This document shows, piece after piece, positions 7,314 through 14,857 of a DNA stretch of 17,252 nt. The position numbers were made by a program, and so were the translations under genes. Below the pieces are notes generated by a model. That model did no database searches, had not been told where the DNA came from, and saw only the letters and a list, made by a program, of their open reading frames with translations. Location of the stretch: NCBI GenBank assembly GCA_045801465.1, contig JBJMSU010000103.1, positions 1 to 17,252 of the forward strand. Direction: 5' to 3'. This DNA comes from DATFWC01 sp045801465. Its GTDB lineage: Bacteria; Pseudomonadota; Alphaproteobacteria; Rhizobiales; Xanthobacteraceae. Numbering within the stretch: position 1 is the first letter of the stretch; each line of letters opens with the position of its first letter.

Positions 7314-7880
7314 GTGAAAGTCATCGCCAGTTCGCTCCGCAAGGGCAACATCGTCGAGGTCAACGACAAGCTCTACGTCATCGTAGCTGCCGAGAACATT
7401 CATCCCGGCAAGGGCACCCCGGTCACGCAGCTCGATATGCGCCGGATCAGCGACGGCGTGAAGGTGTCGCAGCGCTACAAGACGACCGAGCAGGTCGAGC
7501 GCGCCCACGTTGAGGACCGCGAGTACCAGTACCTCTACAGCGACGCCGACGGGGCGCATTTCATGAACATGGAAAGCTACGACCAGATCGCGGTGCCGGC
7601 CGACGTGGTGGGCGGTCAGGCCGCGTATCTGCAGCCCGACATGAAGGTGAACCTGAGCGTGCATGAAGGCATCGTCGTGGCCATGGAGCTGCCGCAGCGC
7701 ACCGTGCTCGAAGTCGTCGAGACGGAGCCGACCGTCAAGGGACAGACCGCGTCATCGTCCTACAAGCCGGCGGTGCTCTCCAACGGCATCCGCACCATGG
7801 TGCCGCCGCATATCGCGACGGGCACGCGCATCGTCGTCATGACCGCCGACGGATCGTATGTGGAGCGGGCAAAGGACTGA
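7314..7880 (+). CDS. efp: Elongation factor P
   Basis: EF-P binds the ribosome between the P and E sites and relieves stalling at consecutive prolines. The 188-residue protein has the normal length and three-domain layout: a KOW-like domain I (about 1-65), OB domain II (about 66-128) and OB domain III. The modification loop reads IHPGKGTPVTQ; Lys33 at its tip is the residue expected to receive beta-lysine from EpmA/EpmB. The C-terminal signature is GQTASSSYKPAVLSNGIRT, followed by MVPPHI. Translation starts at GTG 7314, as in other alphaproteobacterial EF-Ps, with GGAGA upstream. It is divergent from epmA across about 118 bp, so promoters for enzyme and substrate probably lie together there. 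Confidence 0.98.
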   Translation: MKVIASSLRKGNIVEVNDKLYVIVAAENIHPGKGTPVTQLDMRRISDGVKVSQRYKTTEQVERAHVEDREYQYLYSDADGAHFMNMESYDQIAVPADVVGGQAAYLQPDMKVNLSVHEGIVVAMELPQRTVLEVVETEPTVKGQTASSSYKPAVLSNGIRTMVPPHIATGTRIVVMTADGSYVERAKD

Positions 7881-7914
7881 GCCCACGAACTATTCTCTGA
7901 AATCCAACTTTCTC

Positions 7915-8005
7915 CGTCATGCGCGGGCTTGACCCGCGCATCCCGTTTAGGCTGGCACGGCGGTGCCCATGAAGCGGGATGGCCGGGACAAGCCCGGCCA
8001 TGACG
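7915..8005. repeat. Paired intergenic palindrome between convergent efp and gloB
   Basis: Two inverted copies of a roughly 30-bp unit face each other. The left half has the stem GCGCGGG-cttga-CCCGCGC and the right half GGCCGGG-acaag-CCCGGCC. The termini are CGTCATG and CATGACG, and the halves meet through ATCCCG...CGGGAT. The element fills the gap between the 3' ends of efp and gloB and could act as a bidirectional terminator. Related elements occur at 9645, 12985 and 14671. Confidence 0.8.
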
Positions 8006-8028
8006 AGCAAAGTGGTACTACAAGTGAA

Positions 8029-8796
8029 TCAGAACCGGTTCTTGCGTTCGCGGATTTCGGCGAACACCTGCGCGGGCGGCTTGCCGGCCATCCCGACGGC
8101 GGCCGCCACCTCGGGAAGGTCGGCGCGCAGGAACGGATTGGCGGCCTTCTCGGCATCGATCGTGGTGGGGATCGTCGGCTTGTGCTGCGCTGCCTGCTCG
8201 GCCGCCTCGGCGGCGCGCGCGATCAGCGCCAGATTGTCGGGCTCGATGGTTTGCGCGAAGCGGATATTGGCCAGCGTGTATTCGTGGCCGCAATAGACCT
8301 TGGTCTCGCCCGGCAGGTTGCGCAGCTTCAGCAAGGACGCCCACATCATCTCCGGCGTGCCCTCGATCACGCGGCCGCAGCCGATCGAGAACAGCGTGTC
8401 GCCGACGAAGGCGAGACAATCGGGCTCGAACCAGTAGGCGATATGGCCGCCCGTATGTCCGGGCGTCTCCAGGACGCGGGCGGTGAGTCCGCCGACGCTC
8501 ACGCTGTCCCCCTCACCGACCGTCTCGTCGAGGAGAGGAATGCGCGCCGCCTCGTTGCGCGGACCCACCACGCGGCAGCGGTGGCGCTTCTTCAGGTCCG
8601 CAATGCCGGCGGTGTGATCGCCATGGTGATGGGTGACGAGAATGTCGCTGAGCGTCCAGCCGGTCCGGTTCAGAGCCGCTTCGACCGTGCCGGCCTCTGG
8701 GGCATCGATCGCGGCGGTGGCGCCGCTCGCCTTGTCGTGGATCAGGACGCCGTAATTGTCCTGCAGACAGGGGAACAGATAGGTTTCTGTGGTCAT
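8029..8796 (-). CDS. gloB: Hydroxyacylglutathione hydrolase (glyoxalase II)
   Basis: This metallo-beta-lactamase-fold enzyme hydrolyses S-D-lactoylglutathione to D-lactate and glutathione, the second step of methylglyoxal detoxification. The 255-residue product has the family length. The dinuclear metal motif THHHGDH is at 55-61, with further ligands His114 (TPGHTGGH), Asp133 (FVGDTLF) and His171 (VYCGHEYT). The C-terminal KPTIPTTIDAEKAANPFLR block is the GloB-specific glutathione-site region. The start is ATG 8796 (MTTETYLFPCLQDNYG), matching homologues; an in-frame upstream start at 8859 would add 21 residues without similarity. It is divergent from the methyltransferase gene 102 bp away and convergent with efp across the palindrome at 7915-8005. 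Confidence 0.96.
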   Translation of the reverse strand: MTTETYLFPCLQDNYGVLIHDKASGATAAIDAPEAGTVEAALNRTGWTLSDILVTHHHGDHTAGIADLKKRHRCRVVGPRNEAARIPLLDETVGEGDSVSVGGLTARVLETPGHTGGHIAYWFEPDCLAFVGDTLFSIGCGRVIEGTPEMMWASLLKLRNLPGETKVYCGHEYTLANIRFAQTIEPDNLALIARAAEAAEQAAQHKPTIPTTIDAEKAANPFLRADLPEVAAAVGMAGKPPAQVFAEIRERKNRF

Positions 8797-8898
8797 GCGC
8801 GGCAACCTACAGGAGAGGGTTGAAGATATCACCGGCTCAGCGTCAAACCGAGAATTCATGCTAGACCATACGCGGTTCGATAGCCACGCTGCCGCCCC

Positions 8899-9645
8899 AT
8901 GTCGCTCGACGTCGTCGATCTCCGCAATTTCTATGCCCAGCCACTCGGAATCGTGGCGCGCCGTTTCGTTGGACGCGGCGTGCGATCACGCTGGCCCGAC
9001 CTGCGCGGGCAGCGCGTGATCGGGATCGGATACCCGACGCCTTACCTCGGACTGTTTCGCGAGGAGGCCGAGCGCTGCCTCGCCTTCATGCCGGCAGCGC
9101 AGGGGGTGGTGAAATGGCCCTCGGCGCGGCCCACGCTGGCGGCCCTGGTGGAGGAGACGGATTTGCCGCTGGTGGACGCCGCGGTCGACCGCGTGCTGAT
9201 CGTCCACGGCTTGGAAATGTCACACGACGTGTTCGCGTTGCTGCGCGAGGCTTGGCGGGTGCTCGCGGCGGGCGGGCGGCTGCTCGCCGTCATCCCCAAT
9301 CGACGCGGGCTGTGGGCCAGGATGGATACGACCCCGTTCGGCCACGGCCGGCCGTATTCGCGCTCGCAGATCACCCACCTTCTGCGCGAGACCTGGTTTA
9401 CGCCGACCGGCTGGGGCGAGGCGCTCTACGTGCCGCCGATCGCGCGCAACTGGTTCTTGCGCTCCGCGGGCCCGTGGGAGCGCACCGGCGCGCGCCTGTC
9501 GGCGCCGTTCGCCGGGGTACATATCGTCGAGGCGACGAAGCAGGTGTATCGCGCCATTCCGGCGCGGCGCGAGCGGCGGCGCCTGGTGCCCGAGCTTGAG
9601 CCGGTGCTCGCGCCCTCACCGGGCGGGGCCGCGCGGACCATGTAG
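8899..9645 (+). CDS. Class I SAM-dependent methyltransferase, substrate unknown
   Basis: The 248-residue product looks like a class I methyltransferase of the Methyltransf_11 type. The SAM-binding motif I region reads RVIGIGYPTPYLGLF (39-53), less glycine-rich than usual. A helix-strand block DRVLIVHGLEMSHD (about 97-110) is followed by LLREAWRVLAAGGRLLAVIP (114-133), the usual post-motif region. Next comes NRRGLWARMDTTPFGHGRPY, which I associate with a subgroup next to gloB in Rhizobiales. No substrate can be inferred. It starts 102 bp from gloB on the opposite strand without a visible Shine-Dalgarno. The C-terminal 30 residues are Arg- and Pro-rich, and the stop codon abuts the repeat at 9645. 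Confidence 0.85.
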   Translation: MSLDVVDLRNFYAQPLGIVARRFVGRGVRSRWPDLRGQRVIGIGYPTPYLGLFREEAERCLAFMPAAQGVVKWPSARPTLAALVEETDLPLVDAAVDRVLIVHGLEMSHDVFALLREAWRVLAAGGRLLAVIPNRRGLWARMDTTPFGHGRPYSRSQITHLLRETWFTPTGWGEALYVPPIARNWFLRSAGPWERTGARLSAPFAGVHIVEATKQVYRAIPARRERRRLVPELEPVLAPSPGGAARTM

Positions 9646-9793
9646 TCATTTTGCCGCGCTTGACCCGGCACTCCATCCTTTTCAGGAAAGATGGATCACG
9701 GGGTCTCGGCACGTCGGCTTTAGCCGACTTGGGCGCCGTCAACTCTGCCGATTCGGATCAACCCGAGACCGGTGCGCCGGCCCGGTGATGACG
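9645..9793. repeat. Composite intergenic palindrome with nested insert
   Basis: The element fills the gap between the convergent methyltransferase and DUF4167 genes. Its left half is GTCAT...GCCGcGcttgaCcCGGC, followed by ATCC. The right half has ATCACGGGG (9695-9703) facing CCCGGTGATGACG (9781-9793), but the usual short TCAAG loop is replaced by about 77 bp. That insert has its own inverted repeat, GGTCTCGG (9702-9709) against CCGAGACC (9763-9770), and a perfect hairpin GTCGGC-TTTA-GCCGAC (9713-9728). Confidence 0.7.
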
Positions 9794-9801
9794 AGGAGGT
9801 G

Positions 9802-10521
9802 CTACTCGCCCGTCGGCCGGCCGGGGGTCGGCGGCTCGTCGGGACCATCGCTCCCCATCGACTGTGAAGCGCCCGGTTGATCGCCGCGGGGGCCGCGGTG
9901 ACGGCGGCGGCGGCGATGGAGGGGAAAGCGGTCGCCTTGGCCATCGAAGCCATTGGGCGGGCGATAGCCCTGATGGGATTCGCCCTGCGGCTGCGGCTGT
10001 CCTCCGCCAGTGATGAAGGCGGGCAAGCTGTCGGCGGGTTGCTGCTCACCGCTCGGCGCGGTCGGCTGTGGACGGCCACGCTGCTCGCGGCCCCCGTAAG
10101 TTTGCGGCTCGCGCGGTTGGAACGGCTGCGTTTCACGCGGCAGATAGGGTTGCGGTTCTCCAGTACCGAAGGGCTGGTCGGCCGCGGCGCCCGGCTGCTC
10201 CCCTGCCTCGTCCTCGGTCTCGTCGCTGAAATCCTCGCGCGCCTCCTGTTCGGGGCGGTAGTACGGATTGGCTTGGCGGAACTGCTCCTGGGCGGCCGCG
10301 ATCAGGCGGAAATAGTGTTCGGCATGCTGAAAATAATTTTCCGCCCCCACGGGATCGCCCGACGCCTGCGCGTCGCGCGCAAGCTGGATGTACTTGTCGG
10401 CGATATGAGAGGCGGTTCCGCGAATCTTCACATCAGGACCGTTGGACTCATACACCCGCGTGAGGGGATTCTGGCCCTTGCGGTTGCGCCCACGCATGCG
10501 TTTGTTCTGACCGTTTCTCAT
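9802..10521 (-). CDS. DUF4167 domain protein
   Basis: This 239-residue protein has the alphaproteobacterial DUF4167 domain at its N-terminus: MRNGQNKRMRGRNRKGQNPL (1-20), then TRVYESNGPDVKIRGTASHI (21-40), then a helical AEN-YFQHAEHYFRLIAAAQ stretch ending near 80. The rest is low-complexity and probably disordered, rich in Gln, Pro, Glu and Arg, with loose PQPY/REPQ-type repeats and a basic RRRRRHRGPRG patch near residue 210. The basic ends suggest nucleic-acid binding, but no function is established. The start ATG 10521 follows homologues; longer in-frame starts exist (10545, 10557, 10581). In many Hyphomicrobiales this gene follows prfA-prmC, as here, although 447 bp separate it from prmC. 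Confidence 0.9.
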   Translation of the reverse strand: MRNGQNKRMRGRNRKGQNPLTRVYESNGPDVKIRGTASHIADKYIQLARDAQASGDPVGAENYFQHAEHYFRLIAAAQEQFRQANPYYRPEQEAREDFSDETEDEAGEQPGAAADQPFGTGEPQPYLPRETQPFQPREPQTYGGREQRGRPQPTAPSGEQQPADSLPAFITGGGQPQPQGESHQGYRPPNGFDGQGDRFPLHRRRRRHRGPRGDQPGASQSMGSDGPDEPPTPGRPTGE

Positions 10522-10968
10522 GGCTTGTTGCTTACCCACTCCCATTTGCGGCGGCATGATGCCCGCCAGTTGCTTTCCCAACGCGCAAAATAAAGATGCA
10601 GCGACCCCGCGGCGTCCGCGAGCCGCGAACCCGATGTGCAGGCGTTGCCCTCACCCGCTGTGATCCATGTCTCGATGGCCGTAGCAACCTCTCACTCGCA
10701 GCATGCGCCGCGGTGTTGCTCTACCCTTCATCCTGCGTATCGTCAGGCCTCCTGGCCCGACACACGCTCAGCGGAGAAGCCAATCCCCGAGCCGGCGAAC
10801 CCGCGTTCTGCTCAATGCTCGTTCGCTTCGATCTGCCGCGGGCCACACAGAGCCGAGCTCCGGGCCTCAATGCGACGTTAACCCCTCGCCTCGGGTCATC
10901 TTGTGCATCAACGTAATGGTTCTCTGCCCGTATTCCAAGTCCTTTTTTGGGCAATTTCCGAGACGTGA
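10522..10968. other. 447-bp region without a recognisable gene
   Basis: This interval lies between the DUF4167 start and the prmC stop, both on the minus strand. Short open frames cross it on both strands, but none has recognisable protein similarity or a good ribosome-binding site. Plausible contents are the DUF4167 promoter, a long leader or a small RNA. A TTTTTT run at 10944-10949 on the plus strand is not preceded by a clear GC stem. I see no repeat of the palindromic families here. Confidence 0.5.
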
Positions 10969-11856
10969 TCACACGCATTCCGGGTGGGCGAGGACGAGCG
11001 CCCGCGCGATGCCGGCGAGGTCGGACCGGGCCGGTGCCGCCACGAGGCCAGCCGCGGAAAACACGTGCGCAACATCGTCCGCCGCACCGGCGCCGAGTTC
11101 GACCACGAGGCGGCCGCAAGGGCCGATGAGCCGGTCGGCGTCGCGGCTGAGCGCACGGTAAAAGGACAGCGCATCGGGGCCGCCGTCGAGCGCAGCGGCA
11201 GGATCGTGATCGCGCACCTCGGGTGTAAGGCCGGCAATGTCGCCGCTCCTGACATAGGGCGGATTGCACACGACGAGGTCGAAGCCGCCGGCCAGCGCTG
11301 CCCCGACGTCGCAGGCAACGAAGGCGGCGCGGTCGCCGCATCCGAGGCGGACGGCATTGTCGCGCGCCGCCGTGAGCGCGGACAAGCTCACGTCGGTGCC
11401 GATCCCAGTGGCGTTGGGCAACTCGCTCAACAACGCGACCAGGAGGGCGCCCGATCCCGTGCCCAGATCGGCGATCTTGAGCGGGCGCAGGCGCGATCCG
11501 CCGTCGTCCAATGCCGCCAATGCGGTCTCCACCACGGTCTCGCTCTCGGGCCTGGGCACCAGCGTCGCGGCGTTGAGACGGAACTTGAGTCCCCAGAACT
11601 CCTTCGCGCCGACGAGGCGTGCGACCGGCGCGCGCGCAAGGCGGCGCGCCGCCAGCGCCGCGATATCGGCGGCTTGCTGCCGCGACAGGCGCCGGTCCGG
11701 CATTGCCAACAGGGCGGCTTCATCGACTCCGAGCGCATGGCCGACGAGCACGCGCGCATCGAGCTCGGGCGTGTCCAGACCGGCGCGGCGGAACGCCTCC
11801 GCCAGCCGGCGGCGCGCGGCCGCAACCGTGATGCCGGGCGCAATGTCGTCAGTCAT
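10969..11856 (-). CDS. prmC: Peptide chain release factor N5-glutamine methyltransferase
   Basis: PrmC (HemK) methylates the glutamine of the GGQ motif in release factors, raising termination efficiency. The 295-residue product has the N-terminal helical release-factor-binding domain (about 1-90) ending in GAKEFWGLKF and VPRPESE (100-106). The SAM-binding motif is DLGTGSG (130-136), and the catalytic NPPY is at 198-201 in VVCNPPYVRSGDI. All hallmark residues are present and the length is typical. The ATG overlaps the end of prfA by 8 bases (11849-11856), so the methylase is probably translated by coupling to its own substrate, RF1. Confidence 0.97.
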   Translation of the reverse strand: MTDDIAPGITVAAARRRLAEAFRRAGLDTPELDARVLVGHALGVDEAALLAMPDRRLSRQQAADIAALAARRLARAPVARLVGAKEFWGLKFRLNAATLVPRPESETVVETALAALDDGGSRLRPLKIADLGTGSGALLVALLSELPNATGIGTDVSLSALTAARDNAVRLGCGDRAAFVACDVGAALAGGFDLVVCNPPYVRSGDIAGLTPEVRDHDPAAALDGGPDALSFYRALSRDADRLIGPCGRLVVELGAGAADDVAHVFSAAGLVAAPARSDLAGIARALVLAHPECV

Positions 11857-12928
11857 CTTCAGCCGCGAGCAATGCCGCCTGATGCTCGGTCACCAGCGCC
11901 TCGATGATCTCGCCCAGCGCTTCCCCGGCCATGATCTGCGGCAGCTTGTAGAGCGTAAGATTGATGCGGTGGTCGGTCACGCGCCCTTGCGGGAAATTGT
12001 AGGTGCGGATGCGCTCGGAACGATCGCCGGTGCCGACCTGACCGCGCCGCTCGGCGGCGCGCTCGGCATTGCGTTTCGAACGCTCGGCATCGTAGAGCCG
12101 GGCACGCAGGAGCGCCAGCGCCTTGGCGCGGTTGCGATGCTGCGAGCGCTCCTCCTGCACCACGACGACGATGCCGCTCGGGATATGGGTGAGCCGCACC
12201 GCCGATTCCGTCTTGTTGACGTGCTGGCCGCCGGCGCCGCCCGCCCGCATCGTGTCGACCCTGAGGTCGGCCTCGTTCAGCGCCACGTCCACCTCCTGCG
12301 CCTCCGGCAGCACCGCAACAGTTGCGGTCGAGGTGTGAATGCGCCCCGAGGCTTCGGTGTCGGGCACGCGCTGCACGCGATGGACGCCGGATTCGAATTT
12401 CAGCCTGGCGTAGGCGCCGCGGCCGCGGATCTCGGCGATGACTTCCTTGAAGCCGCCCATGGTCCCCTCGTTGGCGGCGATCATCTCGACCTTCCAGCCT
12501 TCGTTCGCGGCAAAACGCTCATACATGCGGTAGAGATCGCCGGCGAACAGCGAAGCCTCGTCGCCGCCGGTGCCAGCGCGGATCTCGACAATGACGTTGC
12601 GCTCGTCCATGGCGTCCTTGGGGATGAGCGCTACCCGGATCTGTTGCGCCAGCGCGTCGCGCTTCGCTTCGAGCACCGGTTTCTCCGCCTGCGCCAGCGC
12701 GCGCATCTCGGCATCCACCGCCGGATCGCCGATCAACGCCTCGATGTCGGCAAGCTCCCCCACCGCCGCCCGGTAGGCCTTGATGGCGTCGACCACGGGA
12801 CCGAGCTCGGACAGCTCGCGCGACAGCTTGACGAAGAGGTCGCGACCGGGACCGGCCGTCAGCTCGCCCTCGACCGCGCGATGGCGGGCGATGAGCGCGT
12901 CGAGCCTGGTTTCGGGCAGCAATGTCAT
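11849..12928 (-). CDS. prfA: Peptide chain release factor 1
   Basis: RF1 recognises UAA and UAG stop codons and triggers peptidyl-tRNA hydrolysis. The 359-residue product has the normal length. The stop-codon tripeptide of the PxT type is PDT at 189-191 (RVQRVPDTEASGRIHTS), and the catalytic GGQ is at 233-235 in RAGGAGGQHVNKTESAVR. Both sit at positions equivalent to E. coli RF1. The EIRAGTGGDEA block (116-126) is also typical. prmC overlaps its 3' end. Upstream, relatives often carry ptsP directly; here the MmgE/PrpD gene and other accessory genes intervene. Confidence 0.98.
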   Translation of the reverse strand: MTLLPETRLDALIARHRAVEGELTAGPGRDLFVKLSRELSELGPVVDAIKAYRAAVGELADIEALIGDPAVDAEMRALAQAEKPVLEAKRDALAQQIRVALIPKDAMDERNVIVEIRAGTGGDEASLFAGDLYRMYERFAANEGWKVEMIAANEGTMGGFKEVIAEIRGRGAYARLKFESGVHRVQRVPDTEASGRIHTSTATVAVLPEAQEVDVALNEADLRVDTMRAGGAGGQHVNKTESAVRLTHIPSGIVVVVQEERSQHRNRAKALALLRARLYDAERSKRNAERAAERRGQVGTGDRSERIRTYNFPQGRVTDHRINLTLYKLPQIMAGEALGEIIEALVTEHQAALLAAEDD

Positions 12929-12984
12929 GCGGCGTCTTTCGCGGCCAGATCAGGTTTCAAAGCTTGCGCTCGTGGCCCTCTGCT

Positions 12985-13071
12985 CGTCCTTGCCGGCTTG
13001 TCCCGGCAATCCATCACACCGGATTGAGTTATGTTTTTTGATGGATGCACGGGTCAAGCCCGCGCCCGACG
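12985..13071. repeat. Intergenic palindrome upstream of prfA and the MmgE/PrpD gene
   Basis: This paired palindrome is of the same family as 7915-8005. The left half is TTGCCGG-cttgtc-CCGGCAA (12990-13009). The halves join through TCCATCA (13010-13016) and TGATGGA (13039-13045). The right half is GCACGGG-tcaag-CCCGCGC with one mismatch (13047-13065). Unlike the other copies it sits between divergent genes, within the 300-bp gap from the prfA start to the MmgE/PrpD start. The rest of that gap (13072-13228) holds no recognisable gene and presumably the plus-strand promoter. Confidence 0.75.
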
Positions 13072-13228
13072 AATCAGAGATCAATGCGATCCCGGCGGCG
13101 CATCGCCGCATATGGCAAACCGGCCGGCCGCACAACCTGCAACGTGGATTGCAGGCGGCTGCGAAATACAGATAGGCTCTGCGCCCGACGAAACCCCTGA
13201 TCATCACATCGTCCGGAAAGGAAGCACG

Positions 13229-14620
13229 ATGCCGGGAGAAGCCACACAGGTGCTCGCCGAATTTGCCGCCGCGCTGCGCTACGAGGACCTGCCGCCGGCG
13301 GCAATTGACCATTGCAAGACGGTGCTCCTCGACACGTTGGCCTGTGCGCTCGCCGGCCATCAGGGCGAGGAAACGCACCAGGTGGCGGGGCTCGCCGGCG
13401 CGCTGGCGCAGTCGGACGAGGCAAGCATCATCGGGGGAGACCGCCTCTCGCTCGCCGGCGCCACGCTGCTGAACGGTTATCTGATTACCGCCGTCACCAT
13501 GTGCGACGTGCACCGCCCGACGCTGACCCACATCACGCCGGAGGTGGTCCCGCCCGCATTGGCGATCGCCGAGCGTGACGGGCTCACCGGCCGCGACCTG
13601 CTCGTCGCGCTGGCCGCCGGCTTCGAGGCCGCCACGCGGGTCGGCATCGGCCTCGACTATCCGGCGTTCCGCGCCCGCGGCTGGCATGGGCCGGGCGTGA
13701 TCGGGCCGTTCGGCGCGGCCGCTTGCGTCGGGCGCCTGCGCAACTTCGATGCCGACACCATGGCCAAGGCGTTCGGGCTGGCGGGGAGCCAGTCGGCCGG
13801 CACGTTCGCCGCCTGGGCGACGCCGACGGTCAAATTCCATCAGTGCCGGGGCGCCTTGTCGGGCTTGATGGCGGCCTTGCTGGCCGAGCAAGACTTCCTC
13901 GCCACGCGCGAGTTCCTCACCGCCAACGACGGCGGGCTCTACAACACCTATTCCAACGGCGGAAAGCCCGAGGCCGTCACCGCCGATCTCGGGCGACGTT
14001 GGGAGCTGCAGCAGATCGCGCTGCGGCTGTGGCCGTCGGCGTCGTCCATCCAGGGCATGAACACCGCCCTGTTCGACCTGATCGAGCAGCACCGCATCGA
14101 TCCGAACGAGGTCAAGACCCTGCGCATCGCCTTGAGCCCGACGGTGTTCGACCTGCACGGCGGGCTTGCCCGCTACAAAGGCAAGTTCGACGCCTTGATC
14201 TCCGCGCACTATACGGCGGCCGTGATCCTGCACGACCGCGAGCTGACGCTGAAGCAATTCGAGCCGGCGCGCTACGACGACCCGAAGCTTCGGCAATCCG
14301 CGGCCGAGCAGGTCGAGATCAGGCCCGACCCGGCGCTCGCCGGCGTGCAGGCGATCGCCGAGATCGAGAAGCGCGACGGCTCGGTGCTGCGCGCGCAGTG
14401 CGAATACCCGCGCGGATCGGCCGAGAACCCGCTGTCGCGGGCGCAGATCGAAGCTAAGTTCCGCACCTATGCGCCGGCCCGCTTGTCCGACACCGACATC
14501 GAAACCGTCATCGCCGCCGTCGACCGGCTGGAAGATTTCGGTTCGGTGCAGAGCCTGATGGATACCTTGCGCGCAGTCCCGCGCCGCGGCGAGCGCCTGA
14601 AGGTGTCCGCGCGCGCTTGA
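13229..14620 (+). CDS. MmgE/PrpD family protein
   Basis: This 463-residue cytoplasmic protein belongs to the MmgE/PrpD fold family, which includes 2-methylcitrate dehydratase and cis-aconitate decarboxylase. Family blocks are DTLACALAGHQGEE (35-48), GATLLNGYLITAV (77-89), THITPEVVPPALAIAERDG (100-118), GWHGPGVIGPFGAAACVGRL (151-170) and VKFHQCRGALSGLMAALLAE (201-220) with Lys202. The usual H-x2-D-x-D-D-T motif after the NG (82-83) reads TAVTMCDV here, so two residues important in characterised members are replaced. Substrate and reaction are therefore unknown. The start ATG 13229 has AAGGAAG (13218-13224) upstream; the frame extends further upstream but crosses the palindrome. No prp or mmg genes are nearby. 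It interrupts the ptsP-prfA neighbourhood. Confidence 0.88.
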   Translation: MPGEATQVLAEFAAALRYEDLPPAAIDHCKTVLLDTLACALAGHQGEETHQVAGLAGALAQSDEASIIGGDRLSLAGATLLNGYLITAVTMCDVHRPTLTHITPEVVPPALAIAERDGLTGRDLLVALAAGFEAATRVGIGLDYPAFRARGWHGPGVIGPFGAAACVGRLRNFDADTMAKAFGLAGSQSAGTFAAWATPTVKFHQCRGALSGLMAALLAEQDFLATREFLTANDGGLYNTYSNGGKPEAVTADLGRRWELQQIALRLWPSASSIQGMNTALFDLIEQHRIDPNEVKTLRIALSPTVFDLHGGLARYKGKFDALISAHYTAAVILHDRELTLKQFEPARYDDPKLRQSAAEQVEIRPDPALAGVQAIAEIEKRDGSVLRAQCEYPRGSAENPLSRAQIEAKFRTYAPARLSDTDIETVIAAVDRLEDFGSVQSLMDTLRAVPRRGERLKVSARA

Positions 14621-14670
14621 TCTGAAAACTCCGCCGCATGTTCCGACGAAGTCGGCAACGCCTCTCCCCT

Positions 14671-14694
14671 CGTCATCACCGCGCTTGTCGCGGT
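14671..14694. repeat. Half palindrome of the CTTG family
   Basis: CGTCAT is followed by a perfect 7-bp stem CACCGCG-cttgt-CGCGGTG (14677-14695), one half of the element type seen at 7915-8005. The expected second half is absent, and the sequence passes directly into a repeat of a second family. Its place, 50 bp after the MmgE/PrpD stop, suits a terminator. Confidence 0.65.
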
Positions 14695-14766
14695 GTAGCC
14701 CGCATAAGCGACCGCGAAAATGCGGGGGCGGCCGCTCCCCGGATGTCGCGCTTCGCGTCGCTGTCG
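14695..14766. repeat. GTAGC-type palindromic repeat, left copy
   Basis: The element starts GTAGCCCGCAT and forms the stem CCCGCAT (14699-14705) / ATGCGGG (14720-14726). A CCCCGGATGTCGC...GTCGCTG half follows but lacks the closing GGGCTAC arm. It is related to the element at 16136-16205 and in the same orientation. Together they bracket the operon 14858-16119. Confidence 0.6.
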
Positions 14767-14857
14767 TTTTTGAACCTGCCTTTGTGATCCGCCGACTAAC
14801 ACCGAATCGTCGGGCTAAACGTGTCCGGCGCTTCCGTAGCGCAAAGAGGAGCATTCG

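Noticed and set aside
7915..8005. Inverted-repeat array considered as CRISPR or insertion-sequence ends
   Set aside because: There are only two inverted half-units, no regularly spaced direct repeats with spacers, and no transposase gene nearby. It fits a small intergenic palindrome.
10703..11341. Possible small genes at the prmC end and in the 10.6-10.9 kb gap
   Set aside because: The frames on both strands are Arg/Ser/Pro-rich, overlap prmC and lack ribosome-binding sites or recognisable similarity.
11264..13027. 587-codon plus-strand open frame over prmC and prfA
   Set aside because: prfA and prmC on the other strand have their full sets of catalytic motifs, so this frame is a shadow.
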